A DNA stretch of 64,000 nucleotides from Paraburkholderia kururiensis (lineage in GTDB: Bacteria > Pseudomonadota > Gammaproteobacteria > Burkholderiales > Burkholderiaceae), in NCBI RefSeq assembly GCF_034424375.1, contig NZ_CP139965.1:1922001-1986000 (forward strand). Direction: 5' to 3'. The translations under genes were made by a program, and so were the position numbers. The number at the start of each line of letters is the position of its first letter. The first letter of the stretch is position 1. Below, in pieces: positions 26,083 to 34,957 of the stretch. The notes under the pieces were generated by a model that saw nothing but the letters and a program-made list of their open reading frames with translations, was not told the origin of the DNA and made no database searches.

Positions 26083-27480
26083 ATGGAATCACTGCGCATC
26101 TACAACACGCTTGCCCGTGACAAGCAACCTTTCGTGCCGCTTCAGGAAGGCTCCGTGCGGATGTACGTCTGCGGCATGACGGTGTACGACTATTGTCATG
26201 TGGGTCACGCGCGCGTAATGGTGGTGTTCGATATCGTCCAGCGGTGGCTGCGTACACTCGGCTACAAGGTCACGTATGTGCGCAACATCACCGACATCGA
26301 CGACAAGATCATTCGTCGCGCTGTCGAAAACGGCGAGACGATCAAGTCGCTCACGACCCGCTTCATCGATGCGATGCACGAAGACGCCGACGCGCTCGGC
26401 GTCGCGCGGCCCGACATCGAACCGCGCGCGACCGACTTCATTGCGCAGATGCTCGGCATGATCGAGACGCTCGAGGCGAACGGCTACGCGTATCGTGCTG
26501 CGGATGGCGACGTGAACTACGCGGTGCGGCGTTTTGCCGGCTACGGCAAGCTTTCGGGCAAGTCGCTCGAAGATTTGCGCGCGGGCGAGCGCGTGGCGGC
26601 GAACGATGCGAAGCAGGATCCGCTCGACTTCGTGCTGTGGAAACAGTCGAAGCCCGACGAGCCCGCCGACACCGGATGGGATTCGCGGTACGGGCGCGGG
26701 CGTCCCGGCTGGCATATCGAATGCTCGGCGATGGGCTGCACGCTGCTCGGCGAACACTTCGACATTCACGGCGGCGGGCAGGACCTGCAGTTTCCGCACC
26801 ACGAGAATGAAATCGCGCAGAGCGAAGGCGCGACGGGCAAAACGTTCGTCAATTACTGGATGCACAACGGCTACGTGCAGATCGACAACGAGAAGATGTC
26901 GAAGTCTCTCGGCAACTTCTTCACGATCCGCGAGGTGCTCGCGAAGTACGACGCCGAAGTCGTGCGCTTTTTTATCGCACGTGCGCACTATCGCTCGCCG
27001 CTCAACTACAGTGACGTTCATATCGACGACGCACGCAACGCGCTCACGCGTCTTTACACGGCGTTGAAAGACGTGACGCCGGACGCGGGCGAACTCGACT
27101 GGAACGAGGCGTATGCCGCGCGTTTTCGTGCGGCGATGAACGACGACTTCAATACGCCGGTGGCTGTCGCCGTGTTGTTCGAACTGGCCACCGAGGTGAA
27201 CCGCACGCGCGACGCCGCGCTCGCGCGGCAACTCAAGCAGCTTGCTGCAATCGTGGGTCTGCTGGGTCGCGATCCGCGTGCGTATCTGCAGCAGGCAGCG
27301 GGCGTGTCGGACGCCGGCGGTCTCGATGCCGACGCAATCGAAGCGAAGATCGCCGAGCGTGCGGCGGCCAAGAAGGCGAAGCAGTACGCCGAAGCGGACC
27401 GGATCAGGGCGGAACTGCTCGAAGCCGGCATCGCACTTGAAGACAAACCGGGCGGGTTGACCGAGTGGCGCCGCGTTTAA
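26083..27480 (+). CDS. cysS: Cysteinyl-tRNA synthetase
   Basis: This 465-residue class I synthetase charges tRNA-Cys. The zinc-site cysteine is in MYVCGMTVYD, the HIGH motif reads HVGH (near residue 38), further zinc ligands are in GWHIECSAMG and the HHENE segment, and the KMSKS loop is at about residue 265 (KMSKSLGN). The ATG at 26083 matches the family start (MESLRIYNTL); the open frame upstream is the reverse of the TPR gene. It is followed 45 bp later by a DNA glycosylase gene on the same strand. Confidence 0.97.
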   Translation: MESLRIYNTLARDKQPFVPLQEGSVRMYVCGMTVYDYCHVGHARVMVVFDIVQRWLRTLGYKVTYVRNITDIDDKIIRRAVENGETIKSLTTRFIDAMHEDADALGVARPDIEPRATDFIAQMLGMIETLEANGYAYRAADGDVNYAVRRFAGYGKLSGKSLEDLRAGERVAANDAKQDPLDFVLWKQSKPDEPADTGWDSRYGRGRPGWHIECSAMGCTLLGEHFDIHGGGQDLQFPHHENEIAQSEGATGKTFVNYWMHNGYVQIDNEKMSKSLGNFFTIREVLAKYDAEVVRFFIARAHYRSPLNYSDVHIDDARNALTRLYTALKDVTPDAGELDWNEAYAARFRAAMNDDFNTPVAVAVLFELATEVNRTRDAALARQLKQLAAIVGLLGRDPRAYLQQAAGVSDAGGLDADAIEAKIAERAAAKKAKQYAEADRIRAELLEAGIALEDKPGGLTEWRRV

Positions 27481-27525
27481 GCGCCGTCGACTACCCACTG
27501 ATCGACTCGCCAGGCAGGAGGCAGG

Positions 27526-28617
27526 ATGGCAACGGCCACGAAGGCGGCGGCTAAACGAGCCGCGTCGCAGAGCGCTCAGGCCGCAGGGAAGGCGGCGCGA
27601 GTCACGCGCGCAACGCGCACGACAGGGAGCACCGCCGCGAAGACCGCGATGAAGGCCGCGGCGAAGGTCGCATTGAAAAAGGCGGCGAAAGCCCCGGCCG
27701 GCGCGGCGAATGGCGACGCATCGGGCACGCCGTCGAAGCGCAAGCTCAACGGTTCCGCAGGCGCGCCGCGCGTCGCAAAGTCGACGCAGGAAGAAACGCG
27801 CGCATTGAAGAGCGCGCGAAAGACTGCGCGCCAGAAGGCGAACGGCGCACTCGGCGCGCAGCACGTCGACAACGATCGCCTTACGAGCGAGCTCGTCGTC
27901 GATGCCGCGCACGAGGGTGAGATCGTGCGCAAGAGTCGCGCATCGACTGCCACGGAAGCGGCAGTGCCCGTGCAGATCGGCAGTCTCGCGCCCGAAGTGA
28001 CGCGCCCCGCGTATTGGGACAAGGCCTGCGCCGACCTCGTGAAACGCGATCGCATCCTCAAGAAGCTGATTCCGAAATTCGGCCCCGTGCATCTGCTGTC
28101 ACGCGGCGACCCGTTCGTTACGCTCGCGCGTTCGGTGGTGGGGCAGCAGATCTCCGTTGCGGCGGCGCAAGCCGTCTGGCAGCGTATCGAAGACGCCTGC
28201 GCGAAGCTCGTGCCGCAGCAGTTCATCAAACTGGGTCACGAGCGACTCACGGCGTGCGGCCTTTCCAAACGCAAGACGGAATACATCCTGGATCTTGCGC
28301 AGCACTTCGTGTCGGGCGCGCTGCACGTCGGCAAGTGGGCGTCGATGGACGACGAGCACGTGATTGCCGAGCTCACGCAGATTCGCGGCATCGGCCGCTG
28401 GACCGCGGAGATGTTCCTCATCTTCAATCTCTCGCGTCCCAACGTGCTGCCGCTCGACGACCTCGGCCTCATTCGCGCCATCAGCGTCAACTACTTCAGT
28501 GGCGAGCCGGTCACGCGCAGCGAGGCGCGCGAGGTGGCGGCGAACTGGGAGCCGTGGCGTACGGTCGCGACCTGGTACATGTGGCGCAGTCTCGAGGCAT
28601 TGCCTGCGGGAGCGTGA
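27526..28617 (+). CDS. DNA-3-methyladenine glycosylase II with Ala/Lys-rich tail
   Basis: The last ~210 residues of this 363-residue protein form an AlkA-type HhH-GPD base-excision enzyme that removes alkylated bases. Seen are SVVGQQISVAAAQAVWQRIE, the helix-hairpin-helix LTQIRGIGRWTAEMFLIF and the catalytic Asp region VLPLDDLGLIR. The first ~150 residues are an unusual low-complexity stretch rich in Ala, Lys, Thr and Arg, resembling histone H1 or PhaP/AlgP-like tails, and probably bind DNA non-specifically. AGGAGG precedes the ATG, so the tail is translated. It sits between cysS and accA. The exact lesion range is inferred. Confidence 0.88.
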   Translation: MATATKAAAKRAASQSAQAAGKAARVTRATRTTGSTAAKTAMKAAAKVALKKAAKAPAGAANGDASGTPSKRKLNGSAGAPRVAKSTQEETRALKSARKTARQKANGALGAQHVDNDRLTSELVVDAAHEGEIVRKSRASTATEAAVPVQIGSLAPEVTRPAYWDKACADLVKRDRILKKLIPKFGPVHLLSRGDPFVTLARSVVGQQISVAAAQAVWQRIEDACAKLVPQQFIKLGHERLTACGLSKRKTEYILDLAQHFVSGALHVGKWASMDDEHVIAELTQIRGIGRWTAEMFLIFNLSRPNVLPLDDLGLIRAISVNYFSGEPVTRSEAREVAANWEPWRTVATWYMWRSLEALPAGA

Positions 28618-28767
28618 CGCGCGCCCCGCAAGGCGCGTGTGCATTCGATGTGGTGCCGTTTTAAATCGGTACTATCGGCGAGTGATATTCAATAGTTGCG
28701 AGCCGATTTTGATGGCGTTGGGCGCGGTTAGAATACGCGCTGCCGGTAAGTCCAAGGATTACAACCA

Positions 28768-29739
28768 ATGAAGACCACGTTTCTGGATTTCGAACAGCCG
28801 ATTGCGGAACTCGAAGCAAAGATCGAAGAACTGCGCTTCGTCCAGGACGATTCGGCCGTCGATATTTCGGAAGAGATCGATCGGCTGTCGAAGAAGAGCC
28901 AGCAGCTCACCAAGGATCTGTACGCCAACCTGACGCCGTGGCAGGTCTCGCAGATTGCGCGTCATCCGCAGCGTCCCTACACGCTCGATTACGTCAACGA
29001 GCTTTTCACCGATTTCCACGAGTTGCACGGCGACCGCTCTTTCGCCGACGACCTCTCGATCGTGGGCGGGCTTGCCCGCTTCAACGGTCAGCCCTGCATG
29101 ATCATCGGCCACCAGAAGGGCCGCGACACGAAAGAGCGCGCGGCGCGCAACTTCGGCATGCCGCGTCCCGAAGGCTATCGCAAGGCCGAGCGCCTGATGC
29201 GCCTTGCCGAGAAATTCGGTCTGCCGATCTTCACGTTCATCGACACGCCGGGCGCCTATCCCGGCATCGGCGCGGAAGAGCGCGGTCAGTCCGAGGCAAT
29301 CGGACACAACCTCTATGTGATGGCCGAGCTGAAGACGCCGGTCATCGCCACCGTGATCGGCGAGGGCGGCTCGGGCGGCGCGCTGGCCATTGCCGTGGCC
29401 GACAGCGTGCTGATGCTCCAGTTCTCGACCTACTCGGTGATCTCGCCGGAAGGCTGCGCGTCGATTCTGTGGAAGAGCGCGGCGAAGGCTCCCGAGGCCG
29501 CCGAAGCGCTGGGCCTCACGGCTCATCGGCTGAAGGCGCTCGGTCTCATCGACAAGATCATCAACGAGCCGCTGGGTGGCGCGCACCGCGATCCCAAGGG
29601 CATGGCGGCGCTGCTGCGCCGCGCGCTGGCCGACACGCTGCGCCAGTTCCAGGGCATGAGCATCGCGGACCTGCGCGAGCGCCGCTTCGACCGGCTGATG
29701 TCCTACGGCAAGTACAAGCAGACCACGCCGGGCGCGTGA
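28768..29739 (+). CDS. accA: Acetyl-CoA carboxylase carboxyltransferase subunit alpha
   Basis: This 323-residue subunit, with AccD, transfers carboxyl from biotin to acetyl-CoA to make malonyl-CoA for fatty acid synthesis. Characteristic stretches are DFHELHGDRSFADDLS, IGHQKGRDTKER, FIDTPGAYPGIGAEERGQSE and the GEGGSGGALAI oxyanion region. Start and length match the family. It lies 150 bp after the glycosylase gene and upstream of tilS. The malonyl-CoA it provides would also feed the polyene cluster 6 kb away. Confidence 0.97.
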   Translation: MKTTFLDFEQPIAELEAKIEELRFVQDDSAVDISEEIDRLSKKSQQLTKDLYANLTPWQVSQIARHPQRPYTLDYVNELFTDFHELHGDRSFADDLSIVGGLARFNGQPCMIIGHQKGRDTKERAARNFGMPRPEGYRKAERLMRLAEKFGLPIFTFIDTPGAYPGIGAEERGQSEAIGHNLYVMAELKTPVIATVIGEGGSGGALAIAVADSVLMLQFSTYSVISPEGCASILWKSAAKAPEAAEALGLTAHRLKALGLIDKIINEPLGGAHRDPKGMAALLRRALADTLRQFQGMSIADLRERRFDRLMSYGKYKQTTPGA

Positions 29740-29795
29740 GTCTGACGTCGAGCCCGTATCTTCTTCCGTGAGAGGCGCGCTGGCGCCGCGCCAAC

Positions 29796-31226
29796 GTGGT
29801 GACTCCCGCTGAATCGAGTGCCGACCGCATCGTTCTCGACGCGGTCGGCACTGCGCTTGCGGCGTTGCCGTCTCACGCGCGGGTGGGCGTCGCTTTCAGC
29901 GGCGGGCTCGATTCCACGGTTCTTCTCGATGCCGCGGTGCGCGTAGCAGGCGCCTCGCGTTGCGTCGCGCTTCACGTGCATCACGGACTCAGCGCCAATG
30001 CCGATCAGTGGCTCGGGCATTGCGAGGCGTTCGCGAAATCGCGCGGCGTGAGCTTCGACGCACGGCGTGTCGAAGTGCCCCGCGAAGCGGGCGTCAGCAT
30101 CGAGGCGCGCGCGCGCGAACTGCGCTACGAAGCACTCGACGAGATGTGCGCACAGCATCGCGTGGACGCCCTCTGGCTCGCACAGCACGCCGACGATCAG
30201 GCCGAGACCGTGCTGCTGCAGTTGCTGCGCGGGGCGGGTCTGGCGGGGCTTTCGGCGATGGCGCCGTCGCGCGAGACCCCGCACGGCGTCATGCGTGTGC
30301 GGCCGCTGCTACACCTGCTGCGGGCCCAGCTGGAGCGGTACGCCGAGGCGCACGCCTTGCCGTGGATCGACGACGAATCGAACGCGGATACGCGCTATGC
30401 GCGCAACGCGCTGCGCCACGAGATTCTGCCGGCGCTCGCCGTACGCTTTCCAGGCTTTCGCGATGCGCTGGCCCGTACCGCTGCCCATGCCGCTTCGGCC
30501 CAGCGGCTGCTCGACGACCTCGCCCGCATCGATCTGCGCGAGGCGGCCCGCGACGAGGGCCGCGCGCTGGCACGCGAAGCGCTGCTCTCACTCGACGACG
30601 ACCGCGCCTCGAATCTGCTGCGCTACTGGATGCGCACGTTAGGCATGCCCGCGGCATCGGCTGCGCGTCTCGCCGATGCACTGCGCCAGTTGCACACGGC
30701 AGACGGCGACCGCCAACTGCGTGTGGACCATGCGGGGCAGACGCTGCGCAGCTATCGAGGCCTCGTGTTCTGGGAGGCGGGCGATAGCACGGAGCCTCAC
30801 GACGAAACGTCGTTGTCCGGGCGTGCACCCGCAGTGCTCGTGTGGCGCGGCGAAGCCGTCTGGCGCCTGCCTCAGTGGCGCGGAACATTCGTGTTCGTGC
30901 CGGCCGCCGAGGGCGAAGCGGACGCCATACCCGAAGCCGCGTTGCTGCAGGCGCCGTTATCGGCGCGGTCGCGCGCGGGCGGCGAGCGGATGCGCGCAAG
31001 CCCGGACGGCCCCAGCCGCACGCTGAAAAACCTCTTCCAGGAGCGGGGCGTGCCGGCATGGAAGCGCGACGTCCCGCTGATCTTTGCCGGCGATACGCTG
31101 CTCTTCGTGCCGTGGCTCGGCGTGAACCACGCTGCGCTCAAACGCGCGGCAGCAAGCGGGCGTAGTCGCGCGCGTTCGGCGCGCCACTTTCGTATCGAGT
31201 GGCGCGCGGATCTGCTGGTCGCCTGA
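29796..31226 (+). CDS. tilS: tRNA(Ile)-lysidine synthetase
   Basis: This 476-residue enzyme adds lysine to C34 of tRNA-Ile2 so that it reads AUA. The PP-loop SGGLDSTVLLDA is at about residues 34-45, followed by HVHHGLSANADQW and the AQHADDQAETVLLQLLRGAG segment. C-terminal substrate-binding domains cover about 220-476 (LKNLFQERGVPAWKRDVPLIFAGD, broken into its motifs, is typical). No ATG lies near the family start, so GTG 29796 was chosen; GTG 29799 is adjacent. It follows accA by 56 bp. Confidence 0.93.
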   Translation: MVTPAESSADRIVLDAVGTALAALPSHARVGVAFSGGLDSTVLLDAAVRVAGASRCVALHVHHGLSANADQWLGHCEAFAKSRGVSFDARRVEVPREAGVSIEARARELRYEALDEMCAQHRVDALWLAQHADDQAETVLLQLLRGAGLAGLSAMAPSRETPHGVMRVRPLLHLLRAQLERYAEAHALPWIDDESNADTRYARNALRHEILPALAVRFPGFRDALARTAAHAASAQRLLDDLARIDLREAARDEGRALAREALLSLDDDRASNLLRYWMRTLGMPAASAARLADALRQLHTADGDRQLRVDHAGQTLRSYRGLVFWEAGDSTEPHDETSLSGRAPAVLVWRGEAVWRLPQWRGTFVFVPAAEGEADAIPEAALLQAPLSARSRAGGERMRASPDGPSRTLKNLFQERGVPAWKRDVPLIFAGDTLLFVPWLGVNHAALKRAAASGRSRARSARHFRIEWRADLLVA

Positions 31227-31726
31227 ACGGTGCGTGCGACGCAGCGGCGCATGGCATGTCCGGGGTGTCGTCGTCGCCCGTTCCTGCCTCGTCGCGGTCT
31301 CGCGTTACGTCCTGCGGCTTCGCGAGGCGATGCCGCAAATCGTTGCCCCATAAGCGTTTTCGACCGCGCGCCCGGTCCGCCTGGCTTGTCTTTTTGCGAC
31401 CGATCGGGTAGGGTAATGCGTTTCCCCAACCCGCTTTTGTCGCCACGAGCGTCGGGCGCGGACCTGTGCCTGGCAGCATCCGGCAGGCGTCAGGGCCGTC
31501 ACGCGGGTAGGGCATGCGGAGCCGGAACGGCTGTACCGCGTGCAGGGGCAAAATCCGCGCGTGCTGCACGCGCTGCATTTACGCCGTCGGTCGTGCGGCG
31601 TCATCGGCACCGAAGCGCGACACGCGTAGGCTCCCGGCGGCTCGCCGCGCTTCGGTGCCGATGACGTCGGCCCCGCGGCACTTCCACAGTGCGCCAGCGC
31701 GGTTATCTCTCCAGTTCAGAACGACA
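31227..31726. other. 500-bp intergenic region upstream of lysC
   Basis: No gene is supported between tilS and lysC. The notable element is a long inverted repeat (31599-31666), annotated separately. I see no lysine riboswitch-like arrangement and no clear T-run terminator after tilS. Confidence 0.6.
31599..31666. repeat. 21-bp perfect inverted repeat upstream of lysC
   Basis: Positions 31599-31619 and 31646-31666 are perfect reverse complements (21 bp; core CATCGGCACCGAAGC), separated by 26 bases. As RNA this would be a very stable hairpin about 60 bases before the lysC start. It lacks a T-run, so it is not a usual terminator. It may be an attenuation, processing or repeat element. Confidence 0.85.
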
Positions 31727-32977
31727 ATGGCACTCATCGTACATAAATACGGCGGCACTTCGATGGGCTCGACCGAGCGCATCAAGAACGTCGCGAAGCG
31801 CGTCGCAAAATGGCACAAGGCCGGCCACCGCATGGTCGTCGTGCCGTCGGCGATGTCCGGCGAAACCAACCGGCTGCTCGGTCTCGCCAAGGAAATTTCG
31901 GCTCGCCCGAGCCCGCGCGAACTCGACATGATCGCCGCCACCGGCGAGCAGGTGAGTGTGGGTCTGCTCGCGATCGCGCTCCAGGAAGAAGGGGTGGACG
32001 CGGTCAGCTACACGGGCTGGCAAGTGCCCGTCAAAACGGACAGCGCATTCACGAAGGCGCGTATCAGCGACATCGAGAGCGAGCGCGTAACGGCCGACCT
32101 CGATGCCGGCAAGGTCGTCGTGATCACGGGCTTCCAGGGCATCGATCCGGACGGCCACATCACGACGCTCGGCCGCGGCGGCTCGGACACTTCCGCCGTG
32201 GCAGTGGCCGCTGCGCTGAAGGCCGACGAGTGCCTGATCTACACGGACGTCGACGGCGTATATACGACCGATCCGCGCGTCGTAGAAGAGGCGCGCCGGC
32301 TCGACCGGATCACCTTCGAGGAAATGCTGGAAATGGCGAGCCTCGGCTCCAAGGTGCTGCAGATCCGCTCGGTCGAATTCGCCGGCAAATATCAGGTGAA
32401 GACGCGGGTGCTGTCGAGCCTGACCGATCCGCTCATGCCGCTCGAAGAGGAAATGACCTCGGGCACCCTGATCACTTTTGAAGAAGACGAGACCATGGAA
32501 AAAGCAGTCATCTCGGGTATCGCGTTCCAGCGCGACGAGGCCCGCATCGCCGTGATGGGAGTGCCCGACAAGCCGGGCATCGCGTATCAGATTCTCGGGC
32601 CGGTGGCGGACGCGAACATCGACGTCGACATGATCATCCAGAACCAGAGCGTGCAGGGCAAGACCGACTTCACGTTCACGGTGGGCCGCGGCGACTACCA
32701 GCGCGCGATGGACATTCTCACCAATCAGGTGAAGGGCCACGTGAACGCCGAGCAGGTGCTTGGGGATCCGAAGGTTTCGAAGGTTTCGGTGGTGGGCGTC
32801 GGCATGCGCTCGCACGTGGGTATCGCGAGCAAGATGTTCCGTACGCTGTCCGAAGAGGGCATCAACATCCAGATGATTTCGACCTCCGAAATCAAGATCT
32901 CCGTGCTCATCGACGAGAAGTACATGGAGCTGGCCGTGCGCGCCTTGCACAAGGTGTTCGAGCTCGATCAGGCCTGA
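31727..32977 (+). CDS. lysC: Aspartate kinase
   Basis: This 416-residue enzyme phosphorylates aspartate, opening the pathway to lysine, threonine, methionine and diaminopimelate. The kinase domain begins with VHKYGGTSMGSTERIK and contains TLGRGGSDTSAVAVAAAL and YTDVDGVYTTDPR. Two ACT domains follow from about residue 265 (GIAFQRDEARIAVMGVPDKPG; KVSVVGVGMRSHVGIASKMF) and would bind inhibitory amino acids. The ATG at 31727 is the family start; the longer frame upstream runs through the inverted repeat and is not protein-like. A monofunctional enzyme of this length is usual in Burkholderiales. Confidence 0.97.
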   Translation: MALIVHKYGGTSMGSTERIKNVAKRVAKWHKAGHRMVVVPSAMSGETNRLLGLAKEISARPSPRELDMIAATGEQVSVGLLAIALQEEGVDAVSYTGWQVPVKTDSAFTKARISDIESERVTADLDAGKVVVITGFQGIDPDGHITTLGRGGSDTSAVAVAAALKADECLIYTDVDGVYTTDPRVVEEARRLDRITFEEMLEMASLGSKVLQIRSVEFAGKYQVKTRVLSSLTDPLMPLEEEMTSGTLITFEEDETMEKAVISGIAFQRDEARIAVMGVPDKPGIAYQILGPVADANIDVDMIIQNQSVQGKTDFTFTVGRGDYQRAMDILTNQVKGHVNAEQVLGDPKVSKVSVVGVGMRSHVGIASKMFRTLSEEGINIQMISTSEIKISVLIDEKYMELAVRALHKVFELDQA

Positions 32978-33130
32978 CGCGAGATACCCGCTGACCGACG
33001 GCCGCGGTCTCACAGCAAGGTGCGTCACGCCATGATTGACGCGTAAAACGAAGCAGCATGCGCGAATGACGCAATTGAGAATGGGCATGACAGGTCAGTG
33101 ACAACGCACGCAAAATCTGTGCGCCACAAA

Positions 33131-33159
33131 TTGACCTGTGAGCACGGAACCGCTATTAT
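33131..33159 (+). promoter_or_regulatory. Sigma-70 promoter of tRNA-Ser
   Basis: TTGACC (33131-33136) and TATTAT (33154-33159) are separated by 17 bases and end 44 bases before the tRNA. This is a near-consensus housekeeping promoter. Confidence 0.8.
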
Positions 33160-33203
33160 CTTGGCTTCGTCGCGCTGCCTCCCTGGCGCGAGCGAAGTTT
33201 TCG

Positions 33204-33297
33204 GGAGACGTGGCCGAGAGGTCGAAGGCACTCCCCTGCTAAGGGAGCATCTGGGCCAAAACCTGGATCGAGGGTTCGAATCCCTCCGTCTCCGCCA
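33204..33297 (+). tRNA. serX: tRNA-Ser (anticodon GCU)
   Basis: The 94-base sequence folds as a type II tRNA with a 7-bp acceptor stem (GGAGACG / CGTCTCC), anticodon stem CTCCC...GGGAG with loop holding GCT, a long variable arm, and a T arm with GTTCGAATC. The CCA end is encoded. GCU reads AGC and AGU serine codons. It has its own promoter and a terminator follows at 33311. Confidence 0.96.
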
Positions 33298-33310
33298 AAA
33301 GCGGTGACAA

Positions 33311-33350
33311 AGCCCCGTGAGTTTGACGACTCACGGGGCTTTTTCTTTTT
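33311..33350 (+). terminator. Terminator after tRNA-Ser
   Basis: A perfect 12-bp stem (AGCCCCGTGAGT / ACTCACGGGGCT) with a six-base loop is followed by TTTTCTTTTT. Confidence 0.92.
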
Positions 33351-33584
33351 CGCGATATAGCGCGCCCGTGCGTCACGCCGTATCACAAAATGACTACGCT
33401 TCGGTCGCGGTTCCCGTCGTTCCGTCATCCGCGTTTGACCGGTGCGAACGAGCCGGCCGCATTTTGAAATGCTGGTCCGATAGCGAGCACGGAGTCACCC
33501 TCGCGGCATGCACGCCTATTTGGCGTCTTCCCGCAACTTTGCTACTCTCTGCGGTCCTCTTTACATTGCGGCTCGAGAAGTCCG

Positions 33585-34451
33585 ATGCCTGAACCCCATT
33601 CGTCTGCGGGATTGAAGCTGGGTGCCCTGAACGGGCGTCTGCGCCCGCGCGCCTTTATGGAGCAACCGCCCGCGCTGACGCTTTCCGCGGCCTGGCATGC
33701 GTTCGCGGCGGCCGGATGCGTGGTCCATCCGGCCGCCTGGCCGTGGTGGCTGGCCGGCACGTTTGCGAATCACGCCGTTGTCACCGTGGCGGGGTTATGG
33801 CCGCGCTCGTCGATGCTGGGCCCCAACTGGACGCGATTGCCGGCCGCCGCTAGCGAACGCCGCGCCATCGCGCTGACCATCGACGACGGCCCGGACCCGC
33901 ACGTCACACCGCAGGTGCTCGATCTTCTCGACCGCCATGGCGTGCGCGCAACGTTCTTCTGTATCGGCGAGCACGCGCGCCGGTATCCGGCACTCGCGCG
34001 CGAGATCGTGGCGCGCGGTCACGCGGTGGAAAATCACTCGCAAAGGCATCGGCATACCTTCTCGGTCAGCGGTCCCGGCGTGCTGGCACGCGAGATCGAA
34101 GCGGCTCAAGAGACGCTTGCCGACCTGACTGGCGAGCCGCCGCGATTCTTCCGTGCGCCGGCGGGCTTGCGCAACGTATTTCTCGAACCGGTTCTGCAGC
34201 GTTTCGACCTGCGCCTTGCGTCATGGACGAGGCGAGGTTTCGATACGCGGGAGACACGCGCTGACGTCGTCGCGCAACGCCTCGTCCATCAGCTCGCCGC
34301 GGGCGATATACTGCTCGCCCACGACGGCAACGCCGCGAACGGAGTGGACGGACGGCCCGTCATCCTCTCCATGCTTCCGCAGGTGTTCGCCGCAGCTGAA
34401 CGCGAGCAATTGCATTTCATTACGTTGCGCGAAGCATTGCCTTCCGCGTAG
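33585..34451 (+). CDS. Polysaccharide deacetylase family protein
   Basis: This 288-residue protein has a NodB-type deacetylase domain, about residues 85-285, which removes N- or O-acetyl groups from glycans with a bound metal. The catalytic motifs are LTIDDGPDPH (Asp pair) and HSQRHRH (metal His), then FRAPAGLRN and ILLAHDGNAAN. The first 75 residues include a hydrophobic Trp/Ala-rich stretch that may anchor it to the inner membrane. No clear signal cleavage site is seen. It stands between tRNA-Ser and the polyene cluster. It may act on a glycan in the envelope or belong functionally to the cluster, but that is only positional. Confidence 0.82.
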   Translation: MPEPHSSAGLKLGALNGRLRPRAFMEQPPALTLSAAWHAFAAAGCVVHPAAWPWWLAGTFANHAVVTVAGLWPRSSMLGPNWTRLPAAASERRAIALTIDDGPDPHVTPQVLDLLDRHGVRATFFCIGEHARRYPALAREIVARGHAVENHSQRHRHTFSVSGPGVLAREIEAAQETLADLTGEPPRFFRAPAGLRNVFLEPVLQRFDLRLASWTRRGFDTRETRADVVAQRLVHQLAAGDILLAHDGNAANGVDGRPVILSMLPQVFAAAEREQLHFITLREALPSA

Positions 34452-34957
34452 GTATTTTGTCGATTGCGCGGCGGGCGTTCCGGTAGGCATTTCGTGATGT
34501 CGGTTCACGTCGTCACGAATTGACGAAGCGTGTGGAATTGGTTTAGTCATTCAAAGGCGTTACCGTTTTTGTGGACTATTTTGACAAGATTTGACAGATT
34601 TTCAGTGTGGTCCAACTGATAATCGACCGCTTATTGGCGCGGATTAGATGAATGGGCGAGATTCCGGACGCGAACGTGCGCCGTAGTCACGACATTCGTG
34701 CAAAACGCCGAACGGCGGTCCGTAAATGCATGCACTGTGAATCGAAGGAGACCGCTTTGCCGCATAAGCGCTACGGCAATTCTTTCAAACCTTTCGCAAA
34801 AGAAGTTGGCGCTGCTTAGCGTGTATTGCCGGTCTTTTGATTTGGTCTAAATAATCCGCGCCAGATGCCGTTAATACGCGGTAAGAGAAGGCCCCGCAGC
34901 CTCAGCGTGAGCGGGTGAAAACGCTTCCAAGCGTCGTTTCGGTGTGTAGCCTGGACG
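34452..34957. other. AT-richer intergenic region before the polyene operon
   Basis: These ~500 bases have visibly lower GC than the flanks. They hold two TTGACA hexamers ten bases apart (34581-34586 and 34591-34596) in an AGATT-rich context and a TGATAAT at 34617-34623, which could belong to the operon promoter, although the spacing from the TTGACA hexamers is long. A 55-codon ORF is listed separately. Confidence 0.45.
34652..34819 (+). CDS. Possible small basic CxxC protein (55 aa)
   Basis: This ATG-TAG frame encodes a 55-residue basic peptide with one KCMHCE motif at residues 25-30, which could bind a metal, and the tail FKPFAKEVGAA. No ribosome site stands out and no family is recognised. 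It sits in the leader of the polyene operon. It may be a real regulator or a chance ORF. Confidence 0.25.
   Translation: MGEIPDANVRRSHDIRAKRRTAVRKCMHCESKETALPHKRYGNSFKPFAKEVGAA

Noticed and set aside
31227..31726. Lysine riboswitch before lysC
   Set aside because: Only a simple long hairpin is seen; the multi-helix lysine aptamer pattern is absent and lysine riboswitches are not typical of Betaproteobacteria.
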